This document shows positions 54,549 to 63,548 of a stretch of DNA of 64,000 nucleotides, one piece after another; the stretch's first letter is position 1, and each line of letters starts with the position of its first letter. The notes under the pieces are model-generated. The model saw only the letters and a program-made list of their open reading frames with translations, searched no databases and was not told the DNA's origin. The position numbers and the translations under genes were made by a program. This stretch comes from Mycobacterium sp. 236(2023) (GTDB lineage Bacteria; Actinomycetota; Actinomycetes; Mycobacteriales; Mycobacteriaceae), in the NCBI RefSeq assembly GCF_029623955.1, contig NZ_JARSBP010000002.1, positions 806,001-870,000 of the forward strand, written 5' to 3'.

Positions 54549-54979
54549 TGACCCGCCCCGCGGCGCTGTTGCTGTGCGGGCTGCTGGTGGCGTGCGCGCC
54601 GGATGCCCCGGTGGCCGATCGTGAAATACGCACCGACACCGCACCTTTGACGGAACGGTTCCCTGCGATCGGTGAACCGTTGACGGTCAGTTGGGTGACG
54701 TGGGACTCCGCGACCGGCGGTGCGCCGGGTCCGACGACGTACTGGATCGACGCCGTCGTCACGCTGGCACCGCAGACCACGAAGGCGCTCGAAGCATTGA
54801 AGATCGCCGCGCAGGGCAAGGCTCCCGAGGTCGCCGACGAACTGCGTCCCGCAGTCGCGGGCGGCCCATTCCTGACGGGCGAGGAGTTGGACGGTGCGCT
54901 GAGCACCACGGGGTGGATGGCGACCGGCTATCTGGATCCCGCACGAAACCTGTTGGTGATCAGCGCAATCGACGACTGA
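54548..54979 (+). CDS. Putative lipoprotein (second of twin pair)
   Basis: 143 residues; ATG overlaps the previous stop by one base (TGATG). Lipobox LLVACAPD near residue 16. Shared features with the preceding protein: LTERFPAIGEPLTVSWVTWD, TTYWIDAVVTLAPQTTKALE and AVAGGPFLTGEELDGALSTT. The two arose by duplication. No enzyme motif. Its stop abuts the convergent hydrolase gene with no spacer. Confidence 0.75.
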   Translation: MTRPAALLLCGLLVACAPDAPVADREIRTDTAPLTERFPAIGEPLTVSWVTWDSATGGAPGPTTYWIDAVVTLAPQTTKALEALKIAAQGKAPEVADELRPAVAGGPFLTGEELDGALSTTGWMATGYLDPARNLLVISAIDD

Positions 54980-57331
54980 TCACGCCAGCAGGCCCAGCTG
55001 CCGATACACGTTGGGTCGCCACAGCTGAGCTTGGGAGTTCACGACGATGCCGCCGAGCGCCCAGCCGTGCAGCTGCCCGTCGCCGATGATCACCGTGAGG
55101 TCCGCCGCCGGATCCTGCGACAGCACCTTGTCGCGGAACGCGATCGCGCCGGGATACAGCTTCTCCTGGGTGCCGATGTAGATCGCCGTCGGCGGCAGGC
55201 CCGTCAAGTCGTCGCTCGAAATCGGGTTCACCAGAGGATCATCCAGGTCGAGGTCGCCGTTGTAGCGTGGCCCCTCGCCGGGCTTGTCCCTGGGCAGGAT
55301 GGGGTCATCGATCGCATCGACCTGCGGTCCGCGCAGCGTGATATGCAGCGCGGGGGAGACGAGCACCATGCGCGACGGCTGTGATTCCGACACCACGCAC
55401 GCGATGTCAGATCGGCAGCGCCGCAACAACTCCTGCACAACCAGGACCGCGTACGAGCCGCCGGACGAGTCCCCGTACAGGCTCACATTGTCGACGCCGT
55501 GCTCGTCGATCAACATCGACAGGAAGTCGGCCATCGGCGGCACCAGCGTCGTCACCGTGCCCGTGCCCTTCGGCGGCGCCAGCGGGTAGATCGGCACCAG
55601 AACGGTGGCGCCCGTGTCCCGGACCGTCTGCGCATAGTCGGACCAGTGCAAGGTGTTGGCTTCGTCGACGAAGCCGCCGCCGTGCAGGGCAACAACGACC
55701 TCGTCCGTCGGGGCCGGCGACGCGATCTGCCACACCGTCCAGCCGTTGAATTCCCGTGCGGTCACGTCGAGTCCGCGCATCAGCTGCGGCGGGGGAGTCG
55801 TGAACGTCGACGCCGAGACGACCCCACTGAGGATTTTGATGCCGGTCTCCTCGTTGAGCCACCTCAGGGTCCGCAGAATGTCGGCGACCAGCCGGTCACT
55901 GTAGGAGGGCGGACCGGTCGTGATCGTCTTCGGCCCTGGCGCAACATCATTGAGGCCGAGCTGGCGGTAGATGTCCTGACGCACCTTCGGGCCCGCCGAG
56001 TTGAACGACAGCCCGCCGAGCGCCCAGTCGTGGAACTGGCCCCTGCCGACGACCGTCGACACCGTGCCGCCTGCCGCCGACCACTTCTCCTGCAACAGCA
56101 GCGTGTCGGGCAGCAGGTACTCCAATTCGCCGACATAGATCGTCGTCGGCGGCAGCGCGGCCAGCACCTCGTCTTCGAAGAACAACGGGCTCAGCAGCGG
56201 GTCCTTCGGATCGAGGCCATCGCTCCAGTGGTTTTCGCGCGTGTAGAAGTCGAGGTTGCGCACATCGATGATCGGATCGTTGATCTCGTAGATGTCGGGG
56301 TTCGACAGCGACAGGTCGGGTGCGAACGACAGCAGCACCATGCTGGCCGGCACCGGCTTCCCATCGCGAATGAGCTCACGCACCGCCGCCAACGCCAGGG
56401 TGGGGCCGGCCGAGTCGGAGTAGATGCTGACGTTCTCCGCGCCGTAGGCGTCGATCTGGTCGGAGAGGAACTGCGCCATCGCCGGAACGACCTTGACGGC
56501 CGTGCCGGCCTCGGTCTTCGCGAGCGGATACATCGGGACGATCACCGTCGCGCCGGTGTCGCGCGCCATGTTCGCGTACGCCAGCCAGTGGGTGACGAGC
56601 GGTTCGACGATGAACCCGCCGCCGTGCACGGCGACGACCGTCTTGCCGGTCGGGTTGGGCGGGTGGAACTCCCAGACATCCCACGTGCTGTCTTCGGACG
56701 CCTCGAACTCCGTGCGGCGGACGTCGAGGCCGCCCTTCACGAACCAGGGCGGGTCGTCGTTCTCCAGCACCTTGCCGATGAGACCGTAGACGTCGACGCC
56801 GATGAAGCTCGAGATCCCGCGCATGACGTAGAGGCTCGTGACGACGACCTGATCGAAGAAGGTGGGCTTGTCGGTGTAGACCACCTCGTTCTGGGCGACG
56901 GCGGCCGTGGCCGCGGGCTCTCCGTCGAGCTCGTGCCGCGACGCGGCGGTGGAGGTCAACATGGTCGCGGCGGCCAGCGGTTCGGGCACGTCGTCGACCG
57001 GTACGTCGTCGGGTTCCGCGTCCGGTTCCGTGTCATCGGGCTCGTCGTCGACGTCGACAACCACGGTGTCATGGTCATCGGGTTCGTCGTCGGTCTCCTC
57101 CTCGTCGGCGGTGATGTCGGTTTGCTTGTCTTCGACGTTCCCCTCGGACTCGGTGACCGCGGCGTCCCGGCTCCGCTTGGTGGTAGCGGCCGGGCCAGCG
57201 TCGCGCTGCTCCGACGAATCGGTCCCGCCGGCGTCACCCGTCTCGGACGCTGACGCCACCCCGCATCCCAAGCCGATGAACACCGCCGCGCCGACCCCGG
57301 CCGCCGCCGCGATATTCGCCCCTTTGCCCAT
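54980..57331 (-). CDS. Secreted tandem alpha/beta hydrolase (two HSL-type domains in one chain)
   Basis: 783 residues. Signal peptide (AAAAGVGAAVFIGLGCGVAS, cleavage near ASA), an acidic low-complexity stretch (~45-115, rich in Asp/Glu/Pro), then two hydrolase domains. Domain 1 (~165-470): oxyanion HGGG from His236, nucleophile Ser307 in YSDSAG, His in GRGQFHDWALGG. Domain 2 (~480-783): HGGG from His550, Ser622 in YGDSSGG, His in GDGQLHGWALGG. At the acid position both have Glu (GELEYLLPD, GTQEKLYPG) where the family usually has Asp. Hormone-sensitive-lipase-type esterases act on short-chain esters. GGGAGG precedes the ATG. Two fused copies in one exported chain are unusual; both may be active. 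Confidence 0.87.
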   Translation of the reverse strand: MGKGANIAAAAGVGAAVFIGLGCGVASASETGDAGGTDSSEQRDAGPAATTKRSRDAAVTESEGNVEDKQTDITADEEETDDEPDDHDTVVVDVDDEPDDTEPDAEPDDVPVDDVPEPLAAATMLTSTAASRHELDGEPAATAAVAQNEVVYTDKPTFFDQVVVTSLYVMRGISSFIGVDVYGLIGKVLENDDPPWFVKGGLDVRRTEFEASEDSTWDVWEFHPPNPTGKTVVAVHGGGFIVEPLVTHWLAYANMARDTGATVIVPMYPLAKTEAGTAVKVVPAMAQFLSDQIDAYGAENVSIYSDSAGPTLALAAVRELIRDGKPVPASMVLLSFAPDLSLSNPDIYEINDPIIDVRNLDFYTRENHWSDGLDPKDPLLSPLFFEDEVLAALPPTTIYVGELEYLLPDTLLLQEKWSAAGGTVSTVVGRGQFHDWALGGLSFNSAGPKVRQDIYRQLGLNDVAPGPKTITTGPPSYSDRLVADILRTLRWLNEETGIKILSGVVSASTFTTPPPQLMRGLDVTAREFNGWTVWQIASPAPTDEVVVALHGGGFVDEANTLHWSDYAQTVRDTGATVLVPIYPLAPPKGTGTVTTLVPPMADFLSMLIDEHGVDNVSLYGDSSGGSYAVLVVQELLRRCRSDIACVVSESQPSRMVLVSPALHITLRGPQVDAIDDPILPRDKPGEGPRYNGDLDLDDPLVNPISSDDLTGLPPTAIYIGTQEKLYPGAIAFRDKVLSQDPAADLTVIIGDGQLHGWALGGIVVNSQAQLWRPNVYRQLGLLA

Positions 57332-57418
57332 CCTCGAACCTCCCCGTGTTTTTCAAACTATGAGCGCGGAACCCGCCGCGGTCAATGTTTGCTTGCGGTC
57401 CTTAAGGACGACCTGGAT

Positions 57419-57424
57419 TACGCT
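57419..57424 (+). promoter_or_regulatory. -10 hexamer TACGCT of tmk, leaderless arrangement
   Basis: Six nucleotides before GTG 57431. Confidence 0.6.
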
Positions 57425-57430
57425 CGCCGG

Positions 57431-58063
57431 GTGCTCATCGTCATCGAAGGTGTGGACGGCGCGGGGAAGCGGACGCTGACCAACGGACTGCGCGCCGCAT
57501 TCGAGGCCGACGGTCGCTCCGTCGCCACCCTGGCCTTCCCGCGCTACGGACAGTCGGTGCATGCCGACGTCGCGGCAGAGGCGCTGCATGGCAACCACGG
57601 CGACCTCGCCGAGTCGGTCTACGCCATGGCGGTGCTGTTCGCGATGGACCGCGCCGGCGCCCGCGACGACATCGCACAGTTGACCTCCGCGCACTCCGTC
57701 GTGATCCTCGACCGCTACGTCGCCTCCAATGCGGCCTACAGCGCGGCGCGTCTACACCAGCACGCCGACGGTGAGGTCGTCGCCTGGGTGCGCGACCTCG
57801 AGTACGGGCGACTGCAGCTGCCCGTCCCGGATTGGCAGCTGCTGCTGGATGTTCCGACAGAACTCGCCGCGCAACGAGCCGTCGACCGAGCCGCGAAGGA
57901 AGCCGACCGGGCCCGCGACGCCTACGAGCGTGACGACGGGCTGCAGCAGCGCACCAACGCGGTCTACGCCGAGCTGGCGGCCGCCCACTGGGGTGGCCCC
58001 TGGGCCGTCGTCCCCAAGGATGTCGACCCCGCCGAATTGGCGGGCCGGCTGAAAAGTTCGTAG
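57431..58063 (+). CDS. tmk: Thymidylate kinase
   Basis: 210 residues from GTG 57431. P-loop IEGVDGAGKRTLTNGLRAAF at 4-23 (Arg replaces the usual Ser/Thr after Lys, as in the mycobacterial enzyme), the DR(Y/H) motif in VVILDRYVASNAAYSAARLH and LID-region RERDDG-like EADRARDAYERDDGLQQRTN. It phosphorylates dTMP to dTDP. It sits upstream of mtrA as in M. tuberculosis, but with an additional gene between. Confidence 0.93.
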   Translation: MLIVIEGVDGAGKRTLTNGLRAAFEADGRSVATLAFPRYGQSVHADVAAEALHGNHGDLAESVYAMAVLFAMDRAGARDDIAQLTSAHSVVILDRYVASNAAYSAARLHQHADGEVVAWVRDLEYGRLQLPVPDWQLLLDVPTELAAQRAVDRAAKEADRARDAYERDDGLQQRTNAVYAELAAAHWGGPWAVVPKDVDPAELAGRLKSS

Positions 58064-58146
58064 CCGAGCGAATTGACACGTCGGCAGTTAAGCTCCGCCT
58101 CAGGGGAAGGTCGCTTCGGCGACGGGTCGCTTCGGAGGGGGATGCG

Positions 58147-58818
58147 ATGCTCGTTTCTACTCGTACACAGGCCACGCCGCTGCAGAAGCTCGACGATCTA
58201 GTGTCGTCCATCAAGGCCGCGAGCCAGCACTTCGACCAGGGCCACCACACCGAGGTGAAGTCGTTGGCCGGCCACCTGGGCAGGTTGCTGCACCGCTGCG
58301 ACGCCTCAGTTGGACTCATCGATCAGCTCGGCCTGCACGACGAACTGACGTGGGTCGACACCGCCGGTGTGCCCAACCCGAAGACAACCTGCTCGACGGC
58401 GGCGTTGACGTTGATGCGGATCCGCAGCCGTCACCACGGCGCCGGCGAGTTCGTACCCAAGCTGGCCATGTATCCGCCCGTGCCGATCCGCACGCGCAGC
58501 GGTGACCGGATCTCCAGCGGGACGCGCATCCCGTTCGAGCACTGGTGGACCAACCCGGTCGTCACCGACACCGACGGTCATCTGTACTCCCGCAAGCAAC
58601 TCGTCCTCGCGCTCGGTCAATCGCACGACCCCGAATCCGAAGCCGCGCATTACGCGCTGGAATCCAGCGCCTCGCTCGGCTGGGTGGTGGGCGACTGCGA
58701 CAAGCCGCTGTGCGCGAACCCGGTCGTCGCCAGCGTCCGCCAGATCGGCTACGAGGTCATGCAGTCCATCACCGAGCAGCGCGACGTGATCGGGCTAATT
58801 CCCGACGAATCCCGGTAA
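58147..58818 (+). CDS. Unrecognised protein between tmk and mtrA
   Basis: 223 residues, soluble, ATG with GGAGGGGG six nucleotides upstream. Rich in His, Ser and Leu, with a helical N-terminus (LQKLDDLVSSIKAASQHFDQ; SLAGHLGRLLHRCDASVGLI) and a mixed C-terminal half (WWTNPVVTDTDGHLYSRKQL; SLGWVVGDCDKPLCANPVVA). No family signature known to me. The backbone in M. tuberculosis has tmk directly before mtrA, so this gene is a local insertion or a loss elsewhere. It could be co-transcribed with mtrA, 53 nt downstream. Confidence 0.75.
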   Translation: MLVSTRTQATPLQKLDDLVSSIKAASQHFDQGHHTEVKSLAGHLGRLLHRCDASVGLIDQLGLHDELTWVDTAGVPNPKTTCSTAALTLMRIRSRHHGAGEFVPKLAMYPPVPIRTRSGDRISSGTRIPFEHWWTNPVVTDTDGHLYSRKQLVLALGQSHDPESEAAHYALESSASLGWVVGDCDKPLCANPVVASVRQIGYEVMQSITEQRDVIGLIPDESR

Positions 58819-58871
58819 AGACGCAAAACGCCCAGTGTGGTAGCAGGGTTTTATCGCCATCTGGTGACACC

Positions 58872-59558
58872 ATGGACACCATGAGGCAAAGGATCCTGGT
58901 AGTCGACGACGACCCTTCGCTCGCCGAGATGCTCACCATCGTTCTGCGGGGGGAGGGTTTCGACACCGCGGTCATCGGTGACGGCACCCAGGCGCTGACC
59001 GCCGTCCGCGAGTTGCGGCCCGACCTGGTGCTGTTGGACCTCATGCTGCCCGGCATGAACGGCATCGACGTGTGCCGGGTGCTGCGCGCCGACTCCGGCG
59101 TGCCGATCGTCATGCTGACCGCCAAGACCGACACCGTCGACGTGGTCCTCGGCCTCGAGTCCGGCGCCGACGACTACGTCATGAAGCCGTTCAAGCCCAA
59201 GGAACTGGTCGCCCGCGTGCGCGCCCGGCTGCGGCGCAACGAGGACGAACCGGCTGAGCTGCTCTCCATCGCCGACGTCGACATCGACGTCCCGGCCCAC
59301 AAGGTCACCCGGCAGGGCGAGCAGATCTCGCTGACCCCGCTGGAGTTCGACCTGCTGGTGGCGCTGGCACGCAAACCGCGCCAGGTGTTTACTCGTGATG
59401 TGCTGCTCGAACAGGTGTGGGGCTACCGCCATCCCGCCGACACCCGTTTGGTGAACGTGCATGTCCAGCGTCTGCGGGCCAAGGTAGAGAAGGACCCGGA
59501 GAACCCGCAGGTGGTGCTGACCGTTCGAGGAGTGGGATACAAGGCCGGACCTCCATAG
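58872..59558 (+). CDS. mtrA: Response regulator MtrA
   Basis: 228 residues, the same length as M. tuberculosis MtrA. Receiver domain with acidic pocket VDDD (11-14), phospho-acceptor Asp56 in [15 protein letters not shown] and [12 protein letters not shown], then an OmpR-type winged helix ([40 protein letters not shown]). It controls cell division, replication and wall genes including those for resuscitation-promoting and peptidoglycan hydrolase proteins. MtrB, its kinase, follows after 10 nt. Confidence 0.98.
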   Translation: MDTMRQRILVVDDDPSLAEMLTIVLRGEGFDTAVIGDGTQALTAVRELRPDLVLLDLMLPGMNGIDVCRVLRADSGVPIVMLTAKTDTVDVVLGLESGADDYVMKPFKPKELVARVRARLRRNEDEPAELLSIADVDIDVPAHKVTRQGEQISLTPLEFDLLVALARKPRQVFTRDVLLEQVWGYRHPADTRLVNVHVQRLRAKVEKDPENPQVVLTVRGVGYKAGPP

Positions 59559-59568
59559 GCCCTCGACG

Positions 59569-61215
59569 ATGATCTTTGGTTCACGACGGCGCATCCACAG
59601 GCGATCAGCTCCGCTGGTCCGCGGACTGGGTGCGCTTGGTCGTGCGCTGAGCCTCGCGTGGCGACGGTCGCTGCAGCTGCGTGTCGTGACGTTGACGCTG
59701 GGCCTCTCGCTCGCCGTCATCCTGGTGCTGGGCTTCGTGCTGACGAGCCAGATCACCGACCGCATCCTCGAAGTCAAGGTGGGTGCCGCGACCGAGGAGA
59801 TCGAACGGGCACGCACCACGGTCAGCGGCATCGTCGGCGGTGAGGAAACCCGCTCGCTGGACAGCAGCCTGCAGCTGGCCCGCAACACTCTGATCGACCG
59901 CAAAGCCGACACCGGACCGGTGCTCGCGGGCGCGTTCGACGCGGTGCTCGTGGTCCCCGGGGACGGCCCCCGCGCGGCGACCGCCGCCGGACCGATCGAT
60001 CAGGTCCCGAACACGTTGCGCGACTTCGTCAAAGCCGGGCAGGTCAGCTACCAGTACGCGACCGTGCACACCGACGGCTTCTCCGGGCCCGCGCTGATCA
60101 TCGGCAGCCCGACGTCGTCACCCGTCACCAATCTTGAGCTGTACCTGATCTTTCCGCTGAACAACGAGGACTCCACGATCGCTTTGGTGCGCGGCACGAT
60201 GGCCACCGCGGGCATCGTGCTGCTCGGCCTGCTGGCCGCGATCTCGCTGCTCGTCGCGCGGCAGATCGTGCTGCCCGTGCGGTCGGCGTCTCGGATCGCC
60301 GAACGCTTCGCCGAGGGGCATCTGTCTGAGCGCATGCCCGTCCGTGGTGAGGACGACATGGCCCGGCTGGCGGTGTCGTTCAACGACATGGCCGAAAGCC
60401 TGCAGCGCCAGATCACCCAGCTCGAAGAGTTCGGAAACCTTCAGCGCCGTTTCACCTCCGACGTCAGCCACGAACTGCGCACCCCGCTGACGACCGTGCG
60501 GATGGCCGCCGACCTGATCCACGACCACGCCGAGGACCTCGACCCCGCATTGCGGCGCTCGACCGAGCTGATGGTCAACGAGCTCGACCGGTTCGAATCA
60601 CTGCTCAACGACCTGCTGGAAATCTCGCGCCACGACGCCGGTGTCGCCGAATTGGCGGTCGAGGCAGTTGATCTGCGCTCGATCGTCCAGAAGGCCCTCG
60701 ACAATGTCGGCCACCTCGCCGATGCCGCCAGCGTCGACATGGTCGTCGACGTGCCCGCCGAAGATGTCATCGCCGAGGTCGACCCGCGCCGTGTCGAACG
60801 GATCCTGCGCAACCTCATCGCCAACGCCATCGACCATGCCGAACACAAGCCCGTCCGGATCCGGATGGCCGCCGACGTCGACACCGTCGCCGTCACCGTC
60901 CGCGACTACGGCGTCGGCCTGCGCCCCGGCGAGGAGAAGCTCGTGTTCAGCCGATTCTGGCGCGCCGATCCGTCTCGGGTACGACGTTCCGGCGGAACAG
61001 GTTTGGGCCTGGCGATCAGCATCGAAGACGCCCGGCTGCACCAGGGTCGGCTCGAGGCGTGGGGCGAACCGGGCAAGGGCGCATGCTTCCGACTGACCCT
61101 TCCGTTGGTCCGCGGGCACAAGGTCACCAGCAGTCCGCTGCCGGTCAAGCCGATCGAGGTATCGGGGGCGCCCGCAAGTCGCCGTGTTCGCGAGCCGGCA
61201 GGGGAAAGCGTGTGA
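59569..61215 (+). CDS. mtrB: Sensor histidine kinase MtrB
   Basis: 548 residues. Membrane helices at ~40-65 ([20 protein letters not shown]) and ~205-230 ([20 protein letters not shown]) bracket an extracellular sensor, then HAMP, the phospho-acceptor His301 in [20 protein letters not shown], and an ATPase domain with N box [21 protein letters not shown]1 [13 protein letters not shown] and G2 [20 protein letters not shown]. Pairs with MtrA. The stop overlaps lpqB (GTGA). Confidence 0.97.
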   Translation: MIFGSRRRIHRRSAPLVRGLGALGRALSLAWRRSLQLRVVTLTLGLSLAVILVLGFVLTSQITDRILEVKVGAATEEIERARTTVSGIVGGEETRSLDSSLQLARNTLIDRKADTGPVLAGAFDAVLVVPGDGPRAATAAGPIDQVPNTLRDFVKAGQVSYQYATVHTDGFSGPALIIGSPTSSPVTNLELYLIFPLNNEDSTIALVRGTMATAGIVLLGLLAAISLLVARQIVLPVRSASRIAERFAEGHLSERMPVRGEDDMARLAVSFNDMAESLQRQITQLEEFGNLQRRFTSDVSHELRTPLTTVRMAADLIHDHAEDLDPALRRSTELMVNELDRFESLLNDLLEISRHDAGVAELAVEAVDLRSIVQKALDNVGHLADAASVDMVVDVPAEDVIAEVDPRRVERILRNLIANAIDHAEHKPVRIRMAADVDTVAVTVRDYGVGLRPGEEKLVFSRFWRADPSRVRRSGGTGLGLAISIEDARLHQGRLEAWGEPGKGACFRLTLPLVRGHKVTSSPLPVKPIEVSGAPASRRVREPAGESV

Positions 61216-62969
61216 CGCGCAGCCTCGCGGCATTGCTTGCCGTGCTCGCGCTTGTCCTCGCCGGCTGCGCCGGCGTCCCGAATTCTTCCTCGCCCCAAGC
61301 GATCGGCACCGTCGACCGGCCCGCCCCGCCGAGCCTGCCCAAGCCGACCCCCGGCATGGACCCCGACGTGCTGCTGCGCGAATTCCTCAAAGCCACCGCC
61401 GATCCCGCGAACCGGCACCTCGCGGCGCGCCAGTTCCTGACCGAGTCCGCATCGAGTTCGTGGGACGACGCCGGTAGTGCGCTGCTGATCGACAACGTGG
61501 TGTTCGTCGAAACCCGTACACCCGAACGGGTCACGGTGACGATGCGCGCCGACATCCTCGGATCACTGTCGGACATGGGCGTTTTCGAGACAGGTGCCGG
61601 CGCACTGCCCGACCCTGGACCTATCGAGCTGATCAAGACGACCGGCGGCTGGCGCATCGACAGCCTGCCCAACGGAGTCTTCCTGGACTGGCAGCAGTTT
61701 CAGGCCACCTACAAACGGCACACGCTGTACTTCGCGGATCCGACCGGCAAGACGGTGGTGCCCGACCCGCGCTACGTCGCGGTCTCCGAACCCGACCAGT
61801 TGGCCACCGAGCTGGTGAGCAAGCTGATCGCGGGGCCCCGTCCGGAGATGGACAGGACGGTGCGCAACCTGCTGGGACCGCCGCTGCGCCTGCGCGGCCC
61901 GGTGACGCGCGCCGACGGCGGCAAGACCGGGATCGGCCGGGGCTACGGCGGCGCCCGTATCGATCTGGAGAACCTCTCGACAACCGACCCGCACAGCAGG
62001 CAACTGCTTGCCGCGCAGCTCATTTGGACGCTGTCACGGTCGGGAATCAACGGACCCTACGTCATCAACGCCGACGGTACGTCCCTCGACGACCGGTTCG
62101 CCGAAGGCTGGGACACCGGTGACGTGGCCGCGACGGACCCCGGCGCGCTCGACGGCGCCGCCGCAGGCCTGCACGCCTTGGTCGGAGGCTCGCTGGTGCG
62201 GCTGGATGGCCAGCGCGCGCCGAAGGTTGCCGGCCCGTTCGGGCAGATGCCCGGGCAGATCGCGGCGGCGTTGTCGCGATCGGGTCAGGACGTCGCATCC
62301 ATCGTCATCCTGCGGCCCGGCGCCCCGGACATGGCGGCATCGCTCTGGGTTGGGCCGTTGGGGGGCAACGCTTCTCAAGCTTTGGACGCCCGCAGTCTGA
62401 GCCGGCCCAGCTGGTCACTCGACGATGCGGTGTGGGTCGTCATCGACGGCAACACCGTGGTGCGTGTCATCCAGGACGCGTCCGGTGCGCCTGCGCGCAT
62501 CCCCGTCGATGCCACCGCGGTGTTGACGCGCTATCCGGGTGGCATCGCCGAATTGCAGCTGTCCCGCGACGGGACGCGAGCGGCAATGGTGATCGACGGC
62601 AAGGTCATCCTCGCGGGCGTCGAGCAGACGCCCAACGGCGGCTTCGCCCTGACATATCCGCGCCGACTCGGCTACGGGCTCGGTGACACCGCCGTGTCGC
62701 TGTCGTGGCGCACCGGCGACGACATCGTCGTCACGCGAACGGAGGCGCAGAGTCCCGTGTCGTACGTCAACCTCGACGGGGTCAACTCCGACGGACCCAG
62801 CCGGAACCTGCTCATGCCCGTCGAGACGGTCGCCGCCAACCCGTCGGCGGTGTACGTCTCCGACGGACGGGGCGTGCTGCAACTGTCCGGCTCGGCAGCA
62901 GAAGACCCGGGATGGGTCGAGGTGCGTCCGCTGATGGCTTCCGGCGCCGTGCCGGTACTCCCGGGCTGA
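61212..62969 (+). CDS. lpqB: Lipoprotein LpqB
   Basis: 585 residues (583 in M. tuberculosis). Lipobox [10 protein letters not shown] with Cys ~19. An N-terminal GerMN-like region ([40 protein letters not shown]) and a C-terminal propeller-like region (ISAPTR-type blades such as [20 protein letters not shown]). It binds the MtrB sensor domain and affects MtrA activation. Coupled to mtrB through a GTG overlapping its stop. Confidence 0.96.
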   Translation: MTRSLAALLAVLALVLAGCAGVPNSSSPQAIGTVDRPAPPSLPKPTPGMDPDVLLREFLKATADPANRHLAARQFLTESASSSWDDAGSALLIDNVVFVETRTPERVTVTMRADILGSLSDMGVFETGAGALPDPGPIELIKTTGGWRIDSLPNGVFLDWQQFQATYKRHTLYFADPTGKTVVPDPRYVAVSEPDQLATELVSKLIAGPRPEMDRTVRNLLGPPLRLRGPVTRADGGKTGIGRGYGGARIDLENLSTTDPHSRQLLAAQLIWTLSRSGINGPYVINADGTSLDDRFAEGWDTGDVAATDPGALDGAAAGLHALVGGSLVRLDGQRAPKVAGPFGQMPGQIAAALSRSGQDVASIVILRPGAPDMAASLWVGPLGGNASQALDARSLSRPSWSLDDAVWVVIDGNTVVRVIQDASGAPARIPVDATAVLTRYPGGIAELQLSRDGTRAAMVIDGKVILAGVEQTPNGGFALTYPRRLGYGLGDTAVSLSWRTGDDIVVTRTEAQSPVSYVNLDGVNSDGPSRNLLMPVETVAANPSAVYVSDGRGVLQLSGSAAEDPGWVEVRPLMASGAVPVLPG

Positions 62970-63027
62970 CACTGAATGTGCTGCCGGAACAGCCCTCCGG
63001 CAGAGGCTCGACGGAGAGGTGTTCGGC

Positions 63028-63432
63028 ATGGTGATGGTTCCCAGGAAGACGGTGCTCGCCGGAGCGGGGGTCGGCTTGGCGGCGGCTGCGGTCGCGGCGT
63101 GTTCGCGTGGTTCGGAGTCTTCATCGGACTCTGGTTCGTCGGCGGCGCCGGCGGGGGAGGCGTTGGCGTCGACGACCGACGTCCCCGTCGGGTCGGGCGT
63201 CATCGTCGGCGAGGTGGTGCTGACGCAACCGGCCGCCGGCGACTTCAAAGGCTTCTCGGCGGTGTGCACGCACACCGGCTGCCTGCTCAACGAGGTTGCC
63301 GACGGGACGATCAACTGCCCGTGCCACGGCAGCAAGTTCAGTCTCGACGGCGCGGTGGTCAACGGCCCGGCGAAGAAGCCGTTGGAGCCGGTGGCGATCA
63401 GCGTGCAGGGAGGTTCGATCGTCGCGGAGTAG
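63028..63432 (+). CDS. Rieske [2Fe-2S] protein, exported
   Basis: 134 residues from ATG 63028, eight nucleotides after GGAGAGG; GTG 63019 is possible. N-terminal PRKTVLAGAGVGLAAAAVAA then CSRGSE: a signal with lipobox-like AACS, and only one Arg before the core, so not a clear Tat signal. A Ser/Ala-rich linker leads to the cluster ligands CTHTGCLL and CPCHGSKF, with Gly-Pro residues GPAKKPL after. Small secreted Rieske proteins of this type occur across actinobacteria; redox partner unknown. Confidence 0.88.
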   Translation: MVMVPRKTVLAGAGVGLAAAAVAACSRGSESSSDSGSSAAPAGEALASTTDVPVGSGVIVGEVVLTQPAAGDFKGFSAVCTHTGCLLNEVADGTINCPCHGSKFSLDGAVVNGPAKKPLEPVAISVQGGSIVAE

Positions 63433-63453
63433 GGAGTCGCGCTCGCCGAGCGT

Positions 63454-63466
63454 GCGGTGAGGGCGG
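63454..63466 (+). repeat. GCGGTGAGGGCGG, third copy
   Basis: Same 13 nt as the 3' part of the repeats at 20099-20120 and 21028-21049, again shortly upstream (83 nt) of an AbiEi/DUF559-like gene. Confidence 0.6.
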
Positions 63467-63548
63467 CCATTCGCGCTTTTCCGCGCCGTGAGCGCACGTT
63501 CGACGCGCGACTGCCTGTCGTGTCGGTGGCTCTCGGCACACTCCTGCC

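Noticed and set aside
55499..57253. 584-residue open frame antisense to the double hydrolase
   Set aside because: Arg/Val/Asp-rich low-complexity translation, no ribosome site, and the opposite strand has clear catalytic motifs.
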